Source: Methylobacterium sp. WL1
GTDB lineage: Bacteria > Pseudomonadota > Alphaproteobacteria > Rhizobiales > Beijerinckiaceae
Direction of reading: 5' to 3'
Assembly (NCBI RefSeq): GCF_008000895.1
Contig: NZ_CP042823.1
Coordinates: 5,602,501-5,666,500, forward strand
Length of the DNA: 64,000 nt
Both the position numbers and the translations under genes were made by a program. This document shows, in pieces, positions 54,366-63,395 of the stretch; the stretch's first letter is position 1, and each line of letters begins with the position of its first letter. Below the pieces are notes generated by a model. The model worked only from the letters and a program-made list of their open reading frames with translations, had not been told where the DNA came from and did not search any database.

Positions 54366-54420
54366 AGGCGGTGCGCCGGCTTACCGATCGGGTTTGTCAG
54401 TAAGCGCCTGAAATACGCCG

Positions 54421-54577
54421 CTCCCTTCCCTCTGCGCGGGGAGGGTGGGCCGGCCGTCAGGGCGGGTCGCGCCGAAGTTCTGCAAGAAGGGCAACGCGAC
54501 GGCGCAGGATTTCACGCCTGCCGCGACCTCTCCTCTCCGGGAGCCACCCTCCCCCGCAGAGGGGGGAGGGGAGGGCC
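54421..54577. repeat. Second copy of the inverted-repeat family
   Basis: Shares the blocks GGGTGGGCCGGCCGTCAGG and CCACCCTCCCCCGCAGAGG with the element at 45061-45243, in the same order and as outer arms of a stem. It occupies the space between convergent gamma-carbonic anhydrase and ppa genes, so it may also end both transcripts. The central loop differs from copy 1. Confidence 0.78.
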
Positions 54578-54600
54578 TAGTCTGCCTGTCGTCGGAAAAA

Positions 54601-55134
54601 TCACTTCTTGGCCTTGGCCCGCTCGATCGCTTCCTCGATCAGCCGGTGGGCCTCTTCCTTGTCGCCCCAGCGGACGAACTTCACCCACTTGCCCGGCTCC
54701 AGATCCTTGTAGTGCTCGAAGAAGTGCTGGATCTGCTGGATCGTGATGTCGGGCAGGTCGGTGTAGTTCTCGACGCGGTCGTAGCGCTTGGTCAGGTGGC
54801 GGGATGGCACCGCGATGACCTTCTCGTCCTCGCCGCCCTCGTCCTGCATCACCATCACGCCGACCGGGCGGGCGCTGATGATCGCGCCCGGCAGCACCGC
54901 GCGGGTGTTGGCCACGAGCACGTCGCAGGGATCGCCGTCGCCCGACAGGGTGTGGGGGATGAAGCCGTAGTTCCCGGGGTAGAACATCGGCGTATAGAGG
55001 AACCGGTCGACCACCAGCGCGCCGGACTCTTTGTCCATCTCGTACTTGATCGGCTCGCCGCCGAGCGGCACCTCGATGATGACGTTGACGTCGTGCGGGG
55101 GCTTCTTGCCGAGCGGGATGGCGTCGATGTTCAT
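54601..55134 (-). CDS. ppa: Inorganic pyrophosphatase
   Basis: 177 residues, family I. It begins [20 protein letters not shown], with the active-site strand [18 protein letters not shown], the signature DGDPCDVLV (Asp residues binding Mg; Cys replaces the usual hydrophobic residue before the last Asp) and KVIAVPSRH. It hydrolyses pyrophosphate, pulling biosynthetic reactions forward. Start ATG at 55134; the frame runs on upstream into a region without similarity. Monocistronic. Confidence 0.95.
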   Translation of the reverse strand: MNIDAIPLGKKPPHDVNVIIEVPLGGEPIKYEMDKESGALVVDRFLYTPMFYPGNYGFIPHTLSGDGDPCDVLVANTRAVLPGAIISARPVGVMVMQDEGGEDEKVIAVPSRHLTKRYDRVENYTDLPDITIQQIQHFFEHYKDLEPGKWVKFVRWGDKEEAHRLIEEAIERAKAKK

Positions 55135-55245
55135 GGCGTATCGCTTCCGGGATGCGGTCTGCACCGCTTCCCGGACCTCTTAGATGCCTGGCCCCGCGAT
55201 GCAAATCAGTATCGGTGCGGGGCCGGCGACGAGTCCCAGGAAACG

Positions 55246-55752
55246 TTAGCTGAACAGGTATCCGACTTTGGGCAGGGCGACGCCCGCGACCCGGTCCATC
55301 ACCCGCGGCCCGGCCCGGCCCCCGAGACCCTCGTAGAAGGCGCCGGCCCGGTCGTTGTCCTCCAGGCTCCACACGCCCAGCTGGGTCAGCCCGTGATCGA
55401 CGAGATCGTTGCGCACCGCCTTGAACAGGCGGCGTCCGAGGCCGATGCCCTGGTATTCCGGCAGCAGGTAGAGCTCGTCGATTTCGGCTTCCGTGCCGAG
55501 CGCCCGGCTGCGGGTGCGCCCGTAGGCGGCGTAGCCGACCACCCGCTCGCCGGTCTCGACCAGCGCGATCGGGCGGCCCCGGCGTAGTGCGCTGCGCCAC
55601 CACGGCCGGTCGCGCCCGGCGATCAGCCGCTCGAGCGCCACGCCGGGTATGATGCCGCGATAGGCCTCGCGCCACGACGCATCGAACACCGTCGACAGGC
55701 TGCCGAGGTCGGCCTCGCGAGCCCGGCGGATGCTCGTGGTGCGCGTGCTCAT
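55246..55752 (-). CDS. GNAT-family N-acetyltransferase
   Basis: 168 residues from MSTRTTSIRRAREADLG. The acetyl-CoA-binding motif A is IDELYLLPEYQGIGLGRRLFKAV, preceded by VVGYAAYGRT and followed by LGVWSLEDNDRAGAFYEGLGG. Substrate unknown; protein or small-molecule amines are both possible. An in-frame upstream extension is poorly supported. It diverges from the phosphatase gene. Family call is secure. Confidence 0.88.
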   Translation of the reverse strand: MSTRTTSIRRAREADLGSLSTVFDASWREAYRGIIPGVALERLIAGRDRPWWRSALRRGRPIALVETGERVVGYAAYGRTRSRALGTEAEIDELYLLPEYQGIGLGRRLFKAVRNDLVDHGLTQLGVWSLEDNDRAGAFYEGLGGRAGPRVMDRVAGVALPKVGYLFS

Positions 55753-55968
55753 GGGCTTCCGGCCTTCCCCCTTGCGACCTGCGGATAACCCACGCGGTCC
55801 GCCCAGGTTCGATCCCGATCCGGGCAGAGTGAAGGCAAGATCGACGCCGTTTTTTCGGAACTTTCCGGTGGGGGTGGGGAAAGGCCGCGATCGGGCGGTC
55901 GGACGGATGAATTGCCGGGCTTCCGGGGGGCTGGTAGAGCCGGCTCCCGATTCCGCGGCAGCCTCATC

Positions 55969-56694
55969 GTGTTCAACCGCTTCCTCAAGCCCGAAACGCG
56001 CTACGCGCGCCGCATGGCCCGGATCGCCCGCTTCGAGCGGCCGATCGCCAGCCCCGGCGACCGGCTGAAGGCCTGGGCGAACATGCTGCTGATCGATCAC
56101 GGCGTGTTCCGGCTGGCCTATCTCAACCGACACCGGGTGGGCACGGGCCGGATCTGGCGCTCAGCCCAGCCCGGCCCGCACCAGCTCGCCCGCTTCCGGG
56201 CCGAGGGCGTCCGCACGATCATCTCCCTGCGCGGCGGGCGCGAGCACGGCTCGTGGCCGCTGCAGCGCGAGGCGTGCGAGCGGCATGGGCTCACGCTGGT
56301 GGAGTTCGTCCTGCGCTCCCGCGAGGCCCCCGACCGGGACACCCTGCTCCGCGCGAAGGCCTTCTTCGCCGACATCCAGTACCCGGCGGTGATGCACTGC
56401 AAGTCGGGCGCCGACCGGGCCGGGCTCGCCTCGGCGCTCTACCTGATCCTGCACGAGGGCCGCCCGGTGGCCGAGGCCGCCCGCCAGCTCTCGGTCCGCT
56501 ACGGCCATCTCCGCTTTGCCAAGACCGGCATCCTCGACGCATTCTTCGCCCGGTACCTGGTGGAGGGTGAGGCGAGGGGCATCGATTTCCTGACCTGGGT
56601 CGAGACGATCTACGATCCGGAGGCGCTCAAGCGCGACTTTCGGCCGGGGTTCTGGTCGGACCTCGCCGCGGATACGGTGCTGCGGCGGGAGTGA
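55969..56694 (+). CDS. Dual-specificity/tyrosine-phosphatase-like protein
   Basis: 241 residues from a GTG at 55969 (a TTG at 55912 is an alternative). The CX5R active site is HCKSGADRAGLA near residue 143, with an upstream GTGRIWRSAQPGPHQLARF strand and TIISLRGGRE; these match the bacterial DSP/Siw14-like family. It could dephosphorylate phosphotyrosine, inositol phosphates or lipid phosphates. No kinase is adjacent. Start uncertain because no SD was seen. Confidence 0.82.
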   Translation: MFNRFLKPETRYARRMARIARFERPIASPGDRLKAWANMLLIDHGVFRLAYLNRHRVGTGRIWRSAQPGPHQLARFRAEGVRTIISLRGGREHGSWPLQREACERHGLTLVEFVLRSREAPDRDTLLRAKAFFADIQYPAVMHCKSGADRAGLASALYLILHEGRPVAEAARQLSVRYGHLRFAKTGILDAFFARYLVEGEARGIDFLTWVETIYDPEALKRDFRPGFWSDLAADTVLRRE

Positions 56695-56701
56695 GGCCGC
56701 C

Positions 56702-57043
56702 CTAACGTCGTTTGTCCTGCGCCCTGACGTAGCTTTTGAGCACCGCGTTGATCCGCGATTGGTAGCCCTTTCCGGCGCTCCGGAAATGCCGCAGCACATC
56801 CGAGTCGAGGCGTAGCGTGATTTGCTCCTTCGTCTCGACGGTCGACGGTGAAGCCTCGTCCCAGAAGCCCGGCGGAATTAATCCGGCATCGGGGTCGGCT
56901 GCGGCTCGCCGCTCGATCTCCGCATCATCCAAGACGTTGAACGCCGGGCTGAGCGGCTCTGCCGCGGGCATGTCGGTATAGTCGTCAAACCGGACGGTCG
57001 CCGCCCGCTCTGGTACGCGCCTCTGCGTAGACTTGCCTGTCAT
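56702..57043 (-). CDS. brnA: BrnA-family antitoxin
   Basis: 113 residues from the ATG at 57043. The C-terminus (KEQITLRLDSDVLRHFRSAGKGYQSRINAVLKSYV) is the BrnA ribbon-helix-helix-like DNA-binding domain; the N-terminal half binds the toxin. BrnA neutralises BrnT and autorepresses the operon. It overlaps the brnT end by 59 bp, an unusually long overlap, so translation is likely coupled. A frame open further upstream is shadow of brnT. Confidence 0.88.
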   Translation of the reverse strand: MTGKSTQRRVPERAATVRFDDYTDMPAAEPLSPAFNVLDDAEIERRAAADPDAGLIPPGFWDEASPSTVETKEQITLRLDSDVLRHFRSAGKGYQSRINAVLKSYVRAQDKRR

Positions 57044-57281
57044 GGCGGCTCGCCTTCCATGCCGAGATGATGCGGATGTCGCCCGCCCGCTGAACGTAGA
57101 CCACCCGCAGCACAGCATCATCGTACAGACCCAGTGCGATGAACCGACGCTCGCCATAGTCGCGGCGCGTGTCTTCGCGGGTCAGCCTAAAACCGCGAAA
57201 GATCTCGGCCGCTTGGCGGAATCCGATGAGATGCTTGGCTTGGTTCGCCGCATCCTTCTCGGGCTCCCACTGAAAGCCCAT
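56985..57281 (-). CDS. brnT: BrnT-family ribonuclease toxin
   Basis: 98 residues: FQWEPEKDAANQAKHLIGF, the RDYGERRFIALGL strand and RVVYVQRAGDIRIISAWKASRHDRQ. This is the BrnT fold, a RelE-like endoribonuclease. It precedes its antitoxin gene, as in known brnTA modules. No transposase or prophage gene lies nearby. The C-terminus from about residue 80 is encoded inside the overlap with brnA. Confidence 0.9.
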   Translation of the reverse strand: MGFQWEPEKDAANQAKHLIGFRQAAEIFRGFRLTREDTRRDYGERRFIALGLYDDAVLRVVYVQRAGDIRIISAWKASRHDRQVYAEARTRAGGDRPV

Positions 57282-57346
57282 GGTGTAGCGTAGTTACGGA
57301 TTGTCGTTACTGCAAGACCCGTCCCGCAGACGCCCTCCAGATGCCT

Positions 57347-58225
57347 TTACTCCGCCGCCGGCCGCGCGGCCTCGCGGAACGGGTGGGCCGGGTAGGTGCC
57401 GACCACCCGCAATTCGCGGGAGAAATAGCCGAGTTCGTCGAGCGCCCGGGCGAGGCCCGGATCCTCGGGGTGGCCGTCCACCTCCGCGTAGAACTGCGTG
57501 GCGGTGAACTCGCCGTCCATCATGTAGCTCTCGAGCTTCGACATGTTGACGCCGTTGGTCGCAAACCCGCCCAGTGCCTTGTAGAGCGCGGCCGGGATGT
57601 TGCGGACGCGGAACACGAAGCTCGTCACGCACGGGCCGGCCCCGGCCGCGGCCGGCTCGGGATCGGGGGAGAACACCACGAAGCGGGTGGTGTTGTGCGC
57701 CTCGTCCTCGACGTCGCGCTCCAGGATGTCGAGGCCGTAGACCTCGGCGGCGAGCGCGGGTGCCAGGGCGGCCCGGCTCGGGTCCCCGATCTCCGCGACC
57801 TCGCGGGCCGCGCCCGCCGTGTCGCCGGCGACCACGGCCTTCACGCCGAGCCGCCGGACGATCCGTCGGCACTGGCCGAGCGCGTGGACATGGCTGTGCA
57901 CGGTCCGCACCGCCTCCAGCGCCGTGCCCGGCAGGACCATCAGCTGAAAGTGGATCGGCAGGAAGTGCTCGGCCACGATGTGCAGCGGCGAGGTCGGGAT
58001 CAGGTGATGGATGTCGGCCACCCGGCCGGCGATCGAGTTCTCGATCGGGATCATGGCCCGCTGGGCCCGGCCCTCCGTGACCGCCGCGAAGGCGTCCTCG
58101 AAGGTGGGGCAGGGCAACGGCGTCCAGTCCGGAAAGGCCTGCGCACAGATGATGTGCGAATTGGCCCCGGGCTCGCCCTGGTAGGCGATGGTGCGGTCGG
58201 TGATGGGCGTCGGTGCGTTGGTCAT
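57347..58225 (-). CDS. pheA: Prephenate dehydratase
   Basis: 292 residues. The periplasmic-binding-like catalytic domain (IAYQGEPGANSHIICAQAF, ENSIAGRVADIHHLI, HNTTRFVVF with the catalytic Thr motif) is followed by an ACT domain (NIPAALYKALGGFATNGVNMSKLESYM) for phenylalanine feedback. It converts prephenate to phenylpyruvate. No chorismate mutase domain, so monofunctional. 4 bp separates it from the kdsB stop, so the two are probably one operon, an arrangement I recall as common in rhizobia. Confidence 0.95.
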   Translation of the reverse strand: MTNAPTPITDRTIAYQGEPGANSHIICAQAFPDWTPLPCPTFEDAFAAVTEGRAQRAMIPIENSIAGRVADIHHLIPTSPLHIVAEHFLPIHFQLMVLPGTALEAVRTVHSHVHALGQCRRIVRRLGVKAVVAGDTAGAAREVAEIGDPSRAALAPALAAEVYGLDILERDVEDEAHNTTRFVVFSPDPEPAAAGAGPCVTSFVFRVRNIPAALYKALGGFATNGVNMSKLESYMMDGEFTATQFYAEVDGHPEDPGLARALDELGYFSRELRVVGTYPAHPFREAARPAAE

Positions 58226-58229
58226 GCGT

Positions 58230-58973
58230 TCAGTTCAGGCGTCGGGCCTGGAGCAGGGCGCGGGCGCGCTCCAGGTCGGCTGGGGTGTCGACGCCGAGCG
58301 GCAGGTCGTCGACGATGACGGCATCGATGCGCATGCCGGCTTCCAGCGCCCGCAATTGCTCCAGCTTTTCCCGCGTCTCCAGCTCGCCGGGGGGGAGGGC
58401 GACGAAGTGGGTCAGCGCGGAGCGGCGATAGGCGTAGAGGCCGATATGATGCCAGAGCGGGCCGTCGCCCCAGGGGGCGCGGGCGCGGGTGAAATAGAGC
58501 GCGCGCAGCCGCCCCGGGCCGACCTGATGGCCCACGAGCTTGACCACGTTGGGGTTCTCCGCCTCGTGCGGATCGGTGATCGGTGCGCAGAGCGTGACGA
58601 TGTCCACCGTGCGGTCGGAAAGCGGGCCGATCGAGGCCCCGATGATCGCCGGGTCGATGGTCGGCAGGTCGCCCTGCACGTTGACCACCACGTCATGGTG
58701 CCCCGCCGGATCGACGCTCTCCAGCGCCTCGGCGAGGCGGTCCGAGCCGGATGGGTGGTCGGCCCGGGTCATCACCGCGATGCCGCCGGCCGCCTCGACG
58801 GCGTGGGCGATCGCGGCCGTGTCGGTCGCCACCACCACCGGACCGATCCCGGCCTCCATGGCCCGCCGCCAGACATGGACGATCATCGCCTCGCCGGCGA
58901 TCTCGGCCAGCGGCTTGTTCGGCAGGCGCGTCGCGGCGAGGCGGGCCGGGATCAGCACGAGGGGATCGGACAT
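58230..58973 (-). CDS. kdsB: 3-deoxy-manno-octulosonate cytidylyltransferase (CMP-KDO synthetase)
   Basis: 247 residues from the ATG at 58973. Nucleotide-binding N-terminus [48 protein letters not shown] and [15 protein letters not shown] match KdsB. It activates KDO for LPS inner-core assembly in the cytoplasm. Directly upstream of pheA and divergent from the cytochrome c gene. An upstream in-frame extension lacks similarity. Confidence 0.95.
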   Translation of the reverse strand: MSDPLVLIPARLAATRLPNKPLAEIAGEAMIVHVWRRAMEAGIGPVVVATDTAAIAHAVEAAGGIAVMTRADHPSGSDRLAEALESVDPAGHHDVVVNVQGDLPTIDPAIIGASIGPLSDRTVDIVTLCAPITDPHEAENPNVVKLVGHQVGPGRLRALYFTRARAPWGDGPLWHHIGLYAYRRSALTHFVALPPGELETREKLEQLRALEAGMRIDAVIVDDLPLGVDTPADLERARALLQARRLN

Positions 58974-59271
58974 GAAGGGCTCGGACCTGAGGCTGAGGCG
59001 TCCGCCAGCGAAGCGCGGGTGCTTAGCAGGCCTGCTCCGGGTTGTCGTCCCTTGCGGGACCGGGGCGTCGGGCCACACGATCCGGCAAAATGATGCCGCC
59101 GGGTAACAAGCTCGGCGATTTGGAACGCGCGTTTCGCCCCGCGACGGAACGTATCCCCCCACCGGCATTGTCAAGATCGTGCCGGAACGGCTAAGCACCC
59201 TTGAAATCTTCCAAGGTCCTGTGTCCCGGCGTGCCTGCCTGTGACGGGCATGGGCAGATCGAGAGAAGAGC

Positions 59272-60246
59272 ATGAACTCGTTCGAGGTGAACAAGGTTCT
59301 CGGCGCCGTCCTCGGCGCCTTATTGTTCGCGGCCGGATCGGGTTTCGTCGCCGAGCTGATCTACCATCCGAAGCCGGCCGGCAAAGCCGGCTACGACCTG
59401 CCCGAGCCTGAGCCGCAGACCGCCGCGGCGGCACCGGAGGCCAAGGTCGAGCCAATCGCCGTCCGGCTCGCCAGCGCCAACGTCGAGAAGGGCGAGGCCG
59501 GCACCAAGGCCTGTCATGCCTGCCACAACTTCGAGAAGGGCGGCCCCAACAAGGTCGGCCCGGACCTGTACGGCGTGGTCGAGCGCCCGAAGGGGGGGCA
59601 TGCCGGCTTCGAGTACTCGGCGGCCCTGAAGGAGAAGGGCGGCACCTGGACCTACGACGACCTGGACGCGTTCCTCACCAACCCGAAGGCCTACGCCAAG
59701 GGCACCAAGATGGCCTTCGCCGGCATCGCGTCGCCGCAGGACCGGGCCAACGTCATCGCCTACCTGCGCAACAACGCCGACAGCCCCAAGCCTCTGCCCG
59801 CCGTCGAGAAGACCGAGGCGAAGCCCGAGGCCGCTCCGGCCGCCGCCAAGCCCGAGGACAAGCCCGCACCCGCGCCGGCGTCCGAGGAGAAGCCTTCGGC
59901 TGCCAAGCCCGCGGCCGGAAAGGGCTCCGAGGGCAAGGACAGCCCGGCCAAGCCCGCCGACACCAGCACGGCCAAGCCGGTCGAGGAGAAGTCCGCCGGC
60001 AGCCCCCGGGCGCCGAGCGAGTCGAGCGACCGCAACGCTCCGGCTCCGCCGGCCGGTGCTCATGACGGCGACCAGCACGGCACGCCGTCGAGCCTGATCC
60101 CGGCCGAGCCGACGGCGCCGTCCGCCCCGGCCGCCAAGGAGCCGCCGGCTCAGGCCAACCCCGAGGCGGTGGATCGCGCCAAGGACCTGGAGGTCGACGG
60201 CCCGACCAAGGACCAGAACGCGCCCCTGCCGACGCCGAAGAACTAG
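59272..60246 (+). CDS. Membrane-anchored class I cytochrome c with long disordered tail
   Basis: 324 residues. An uncleaved N-terminal TM ([18 protein letters not shown]) is followed by a cytochrome c domain with haem motif CHACH at 81-85, [14 protein letters not shown] and a Met ligand in GTKMAFAG (about 145). This matches CycM-type membrane cytochromes (about 180 residues) that link the bc1 complex to oxidase. Residues from about 175 form an Ala/Pro/Lys/Glu-rich, low-complexity tail nearly as long as the rest; the tail is an extension not in the usual CycM. Diverges from kdsB. Confidence 0.88.
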   Translation: MNSFEVNKVLGAVLGALLFAAGSGFVAELIYHPKPAGKAGYDLPEPEPQTAAAAPEAKVEPIAVRLASANVEKGEAGTKACHACHNFEKGGPNKVGPDLYGVVERPKGGHAGFEYSAALKEKGGTWTYDDLDAFLTNPKAYAKGTKMAFAGIASPQDRANVIAYLRNNADSPKPLPAVEKTEAKPEAAPAAAKPEDKPAPAPASEEKPSAAKPAAGKGSEGKDSPAKPADTSTAKPVEEKSAGSPRAPSESSDRNAPAPPAGAHDGDQHGTPSSLIPAEPTAPSAPAAKEPPAQANPEAVDRAKDLEVDGPTKDQNAPLPTPKN

Positions 60247-60338
60247 CGGCGACCCGGCCGGGCGTTCAGGCCCGGCCTTTGCCTTGAGGCGTCCGCGACC
60301 CGATCTCCGTTCGGGTCAGACACCGATAAGGATTCCGC

Positions 60339-61520
60339 TTGCCCGATCGAAGTCCGGAACCGGCAGCGCGCCGGGCGCCCCTGCCGCTGCTGGTCGGCGT
60401 GACCATGACCGGCACGGTGGCGCTGCACATCTTTGTGCCCGCGCTCGCCTCCGCCGCTGCCGACCTCGGCATCACGACGGCCGCCGCGCAACTCACCATC
60501 ACGGTCTACCTGATCGGGCTCGCGGGCGGCCAGCTGCTGTACGGGCCGCTCTCCGACCGGTTCGGGCGGCGTCCGATCCTGATCGGCGGGCTCGGCCTCT
60601 ACCTCGCCGGGCTGCTGCTGGCGATCCCGGCTCAGAGCATCGGCGTGCTCCTGGTGGCGCGTGTGCTGCAATCGCTCGGGGCCTGCGGCTCCCTGGTGAT
60701 CGGCCGGGCCATGGTGCGGGACGTCTCGACCCGGGAGGACGCGGCCCGGAAGCTCGCGATCCTCACCACCGCCATGACGCTGACCCCCGCCCTGGCCCCG
60801 GCGATCGGCGGGGTGGTGAACGAGGCCTTCGGCTGGCGCGCCGTGTTCGTGGTGCTCGCCGGGATCGTCGCGGTGCTCGGCGCCCTCGTGGTGTTCACCC
60901 TGCCGGAGACCAATCGGCACAAGGTGGCTCTGCCGGGACTCGTGGCGATCCTGGCGGGCTACCTGCGGCTGGTGAAGGTACCCGTGTTCCGCGCCTATCT
61001 GGTCGCCGGGGCCTGCGGCGGCACCAGCCTCTACGCGTTCCTGGCGGTGGCGCCGTTCCTGTTGGTGGACCGGCTCGGGCGCTCCTCGCAGGAGGTCGGG
61101 TTCGATTGCCTGATCGTCGTGTTCGGCATGGTCGGCGGCGCCGTGCTGGCGAGCCGGCTCGCGACCCGGGTGCCGATCCGCAAGGCGGCTCGCAGCGGCA
61201 ACCTGCTCTGCATCGCGGCGGCGCTGGCGCTGCTGCTGGTCGACCGGAGCGGGATGCTCGGCGTCGTGACCCTGATCGTGCCGCTCTTCGCCTACGCGGT
61301 CGGGGTCGGCCTGCTCAGCCCCAACGCGGTGGCCGGGCTGATGAACGTCGATCCGCACGCGGCGGGCTCGGCCTCCAGCCTCTACGGCTTCACCCAGATG
61401 ACCTTCGGGGCCCTGTTCACGGCCGCGGCCTCGGCCTGGCCCGCGACCTCGGCCACCCCCGTGGCCCTGGCGCTGCTCACCGCCGGGCTGATCGCGGCCC
61501 TGGCGTTGCGGCGGGCGTGA
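60339..61520 (+). CDS. Bcr/CflA-type MFS efflux transporter
   Basis: 393 residues from a TTG at 60339. Twelve TM helices; the MFS motif between TM2 and TM3 is GPLSDRFGRRPIL, and VLQSLGACGSLVIGRAMVRD (TM4-5 region, DHA1 family) plus the TM5 motif ALAPAIGGVVNEAFGWRAVF are typical of Bcr/CflA drug-H+ antiporters. It likely exports bicyclomycin-type or other drugs. No regulator is adjacent. The TTG is the only in-frame start near an SD-like sequence. Confidence 0.88.
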   Translation: MPDRSPEPAARRAPLPLLVGVTMTGTVALHIFVPALASAAADLGITTAAAQLTITVYLIGLAGGQLLYGPLSDRFGRRPILIGGLGLYLAGLLLAIPAQSIGVLLVARVLQSLGACGSLVIGRAMVRDVSTREDAARKLAILTTAMTLTPALAPAIGGVVNEAFGWRAVFVVLAGIVAVLGALVVFTLPETNRHKVALPGLVAILAGYLRLVKVPVFRAYLVAGACGGTSLYAFLAVAPFLLVDRLGRSSQEVGFDCLIVVFGMVGGAVLASRLATRVPIRKAARSGNLLCIAAALALLLVDRSGMLGVVTLIVPLFAYAVGVGLLSPNAVAGLMNVDPHAAGSASSLYGFTQMTFGALFTAAASAWPATSATPVALALLTAGLIAALALRRA

Positions 61521-61550
61521 CCGCGGCCGCCCCGCGAAGCGACAGAAAGC

Positions 61551-62069
61551 TCAAGACCGGGACTCTTCCGGGCGCAACGCTTCCACGGCGCCCGATATGC
61601 CCTGGCGAAAACCGTCGGCCAGTTCCAGCCATAGGACGCGGGCCGGGTCCACGGGGCCCGGCAGGGTCAGGCGGCCCGGCGGCACAGGGGTGAAGCCGAA
61701 GCGGCTGTAATAGGGTGCGTCGCCCACCAGGATCACCAGACCCTCGCCGGCCTGCCGCGCCGCCTCGATCGCCGCGCGGGTCAAGGTGCCGCCGATGCCG
61801 CGGCCCTCGAAACTCGGGTCGACCGCCAGGGGACCGAGCATGACGAAGCGCGAAGACCCGGTGCGCACCGGGCCCATCCGCGCCGAGCCCACCAGGAAGC
61901 TGCCGACCGAGGCGGTGACGCCGAGGTCCATCCGCTCGGCCGCCTTCTCGCGCAGGCGATAGGCGGTGCGGGCGAACCGTCCGGGACCGAAGGCCCGGGC
62001 CTGGAGGCGATCGATCGCGGGTGCGTCCTCCGGCCGCTCGGGCCTGATGACGAGGGAGAGTGTGGTCAA
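61551..62069 (-). CDS. GNAT-family N-acetyltransferase (YhbS-like)
   Basis: 172 residues from a TTG at 62069 (MTTLSLVIRPERPEDAPAID); the frame is open to another TTG at 62126. Acetyl-CoA motif: LGPLAVDPSFEGRGIGGTLTRAA, then VILVGDAPYYSRFGFTPV, which identifies the YhbS-like group. Substrate unknown. It lies between two MFS genes, convergent with the first (30 bp gap). Start uncertain; no ATG available. Confidence 0.83.
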   Translation of the reverse strand: MTTLSLVIRPERPEDAPAIDRLQARAFGPGRFARTAYRLREKAAERMDLGVTASVGSFLVGSARMGPVRTGSSRFVMLGPLAVDPSFEGRGIGGTLTRAAIEAARQAGEGLVILVGDAPYYSRFGFTPVPPGRLTLPGPVDPARVLWLELADGFRQGISGAVEALRPEESRS

Positions 62070-62136
62070 GGGCGGGCTCGCGGCTCGGAACCGCCGCCGC
62101 GTAGCAGCGCCGGCCCGGGCTCGCAAACCGTCATCC

Positions 62137-63333
62137 CTACTCCGCCGCCGCCAGGGCGGGGCGCGGCTCGCCCTGCGTCAGCTTCAGGAAGCCGAGCGCC
62201 GCGAGCCAGATCACCGCGCCGCAGGTGGCCGCGATGCCGAGCACCAGCGCGAAGCCGCCGCGGTCGTGCAGCACCGCGATCGCCGGAACCACGAAGCCGC
62301 TGGCGGTGAAGCCGACGAAGTAACGCACGCTGTAGGCCCGGGCCCGGTAAGCCGGGGGCACGTAGCGGGCGATCATCGCGTCGTTGATCACCACCTGGCC
62401 GTAGATCGCCGTCATGGCCAGCATCAGCCCGGCGAGCAGCGGCAGGCCGGTACTCAGCGCCGCGAGCGCCAGCCCCAGCGGCTGCAGCACCGAGAGGGTG
62501 ACGAACAAGGACGGCAGGCTGAAGCGGTCGATCAGCCGGCCCATGGCGAGCTGCATCAGCGCCCCGACCAGGAAAACCACGGTGGCGAGCGAGCCGATCA
62601 GCGCCAGCGGCAGCGCCTGGCCGACGCCCTCGTCGATCACCTTGGGCAGGCTGATCGTCGTCAGGTTGAAGGTGACGCCGCCCGCGAAGATCGCGACCCC
62701 ATACAGCGCCATCAGCGCCCAGGGTCGGCTCACTGCGATCGCGGCCGCGCCCCCGGCCTTCTTGCCGCCGGCCTCGCCGTCGCCCGGCACCATCGCCAGG
62801 AAGGCGGCACCGCAGGCGAGGCAGACGAGGCCCGGGACCACGAAGGCGGCCCGCCAGCCGACGCTGGCGGCCAGCAGCGCGGTGACGCCCGAGGCCGAGG
62901 CCGCGCCGAGATTGCCCCAGACGCCGTTGATGCCGAGGTCGCGGCCGAGCCGGCGCGTATGGGTCACCAGCATGGTCGAGCCGACCGGGTGGTAGATCGC
63001 CGAGGCGAGGCCGAGCACGCATAGCCAGAGCGCGAAGCTCAGCGGCGTGGTGGCGCTCGCCACCCCGAGGCAGGACAGGCCGTAGCCGAGGAAGAACACC
63101 GCCAGCAGGTTGCGCCGGCCGAACCGATCCGCGAGCCAGCCCATCGGCAGCGAGCACAACCCGAAGGCCACGAAGGCGCCGGTCGCCAACCCGATCAGCT
63201 CGCCGTAGCTCAGGCCGGTCTGGGCCGCGATGGCGATCACCGCGGTCGGGTAGATTAGCAGCACGTAGTGGTCGAGGGCGTGCGCGACGTTGACGAAGCG
63301 CAGCGTGCGGCGGGACAGGGTTTCGGCATCCAT
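62137..63333 (-). CDS. MFS transporter
   Basis: 398 residues from the ATG at 63333 with GGAGGA ten bases upstream. Twelve TM helices, the MFS loop motif GWLADRFGRRNLL and the central loop rich in Gly/Lys (EAGGKKAGG). The HALDHYVLLIYPTAVIAIA first helix resembles FSR/YnfM-like fosmidomycin-resistance-type exporters. Substrate unknown. It diverges from an AraC-type regulator with only 62 bp between, so the regulator probably controls it. Confidence 0.85.
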   Translation of the reverse strand: MDAETLSRRTLRFVNVAHALDHYVLLIYPTAVIAIAAQTGLSYGELIGLATGAFVAFGLCSLPMGWLADRFGRRNLLAVFFLGYGLSCLGVASATTPLSFALWLCVLGLASAIYHPVGSTMLVTHTRRLGRDLGINGVWGNLGAASASGVTALLAASVGWRAAFVVPGLVCLACGAAFLAMVPGDGEAGGKKAGGAAAIAVSRPWALMALYGVAIFAGGVTFNLTTISLPKVIDEGVGQALPLALIGSLATVVFLVGALMQLAMGRLIDRFSLPSLFVTLSVLQPLGLALAALSTGLPLLAGLMLAMTAIYGQVVINDAMIARYVPPAYRARAYSVRYFVGFTASGFVVPAIAVLHDRGGFALVLGIAATCGAVIWLAALGFLKLTQGEPRPALAAAE

Positions 63334-63395
63334 CGCGGCGTATCCTCCGGGATCGACCGCTGATACCCTGGCCCGATGGCGGTGTCGGGCCGGAT

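Noticed and set aside
56702..57157. brnA with a 151-residue product starting at 57157
   Set aside because: The first 38 residues are the antisense-free shadow of brnT and unlike any BrnA; the ATG at 57043 gives a normal-length antitoxin.
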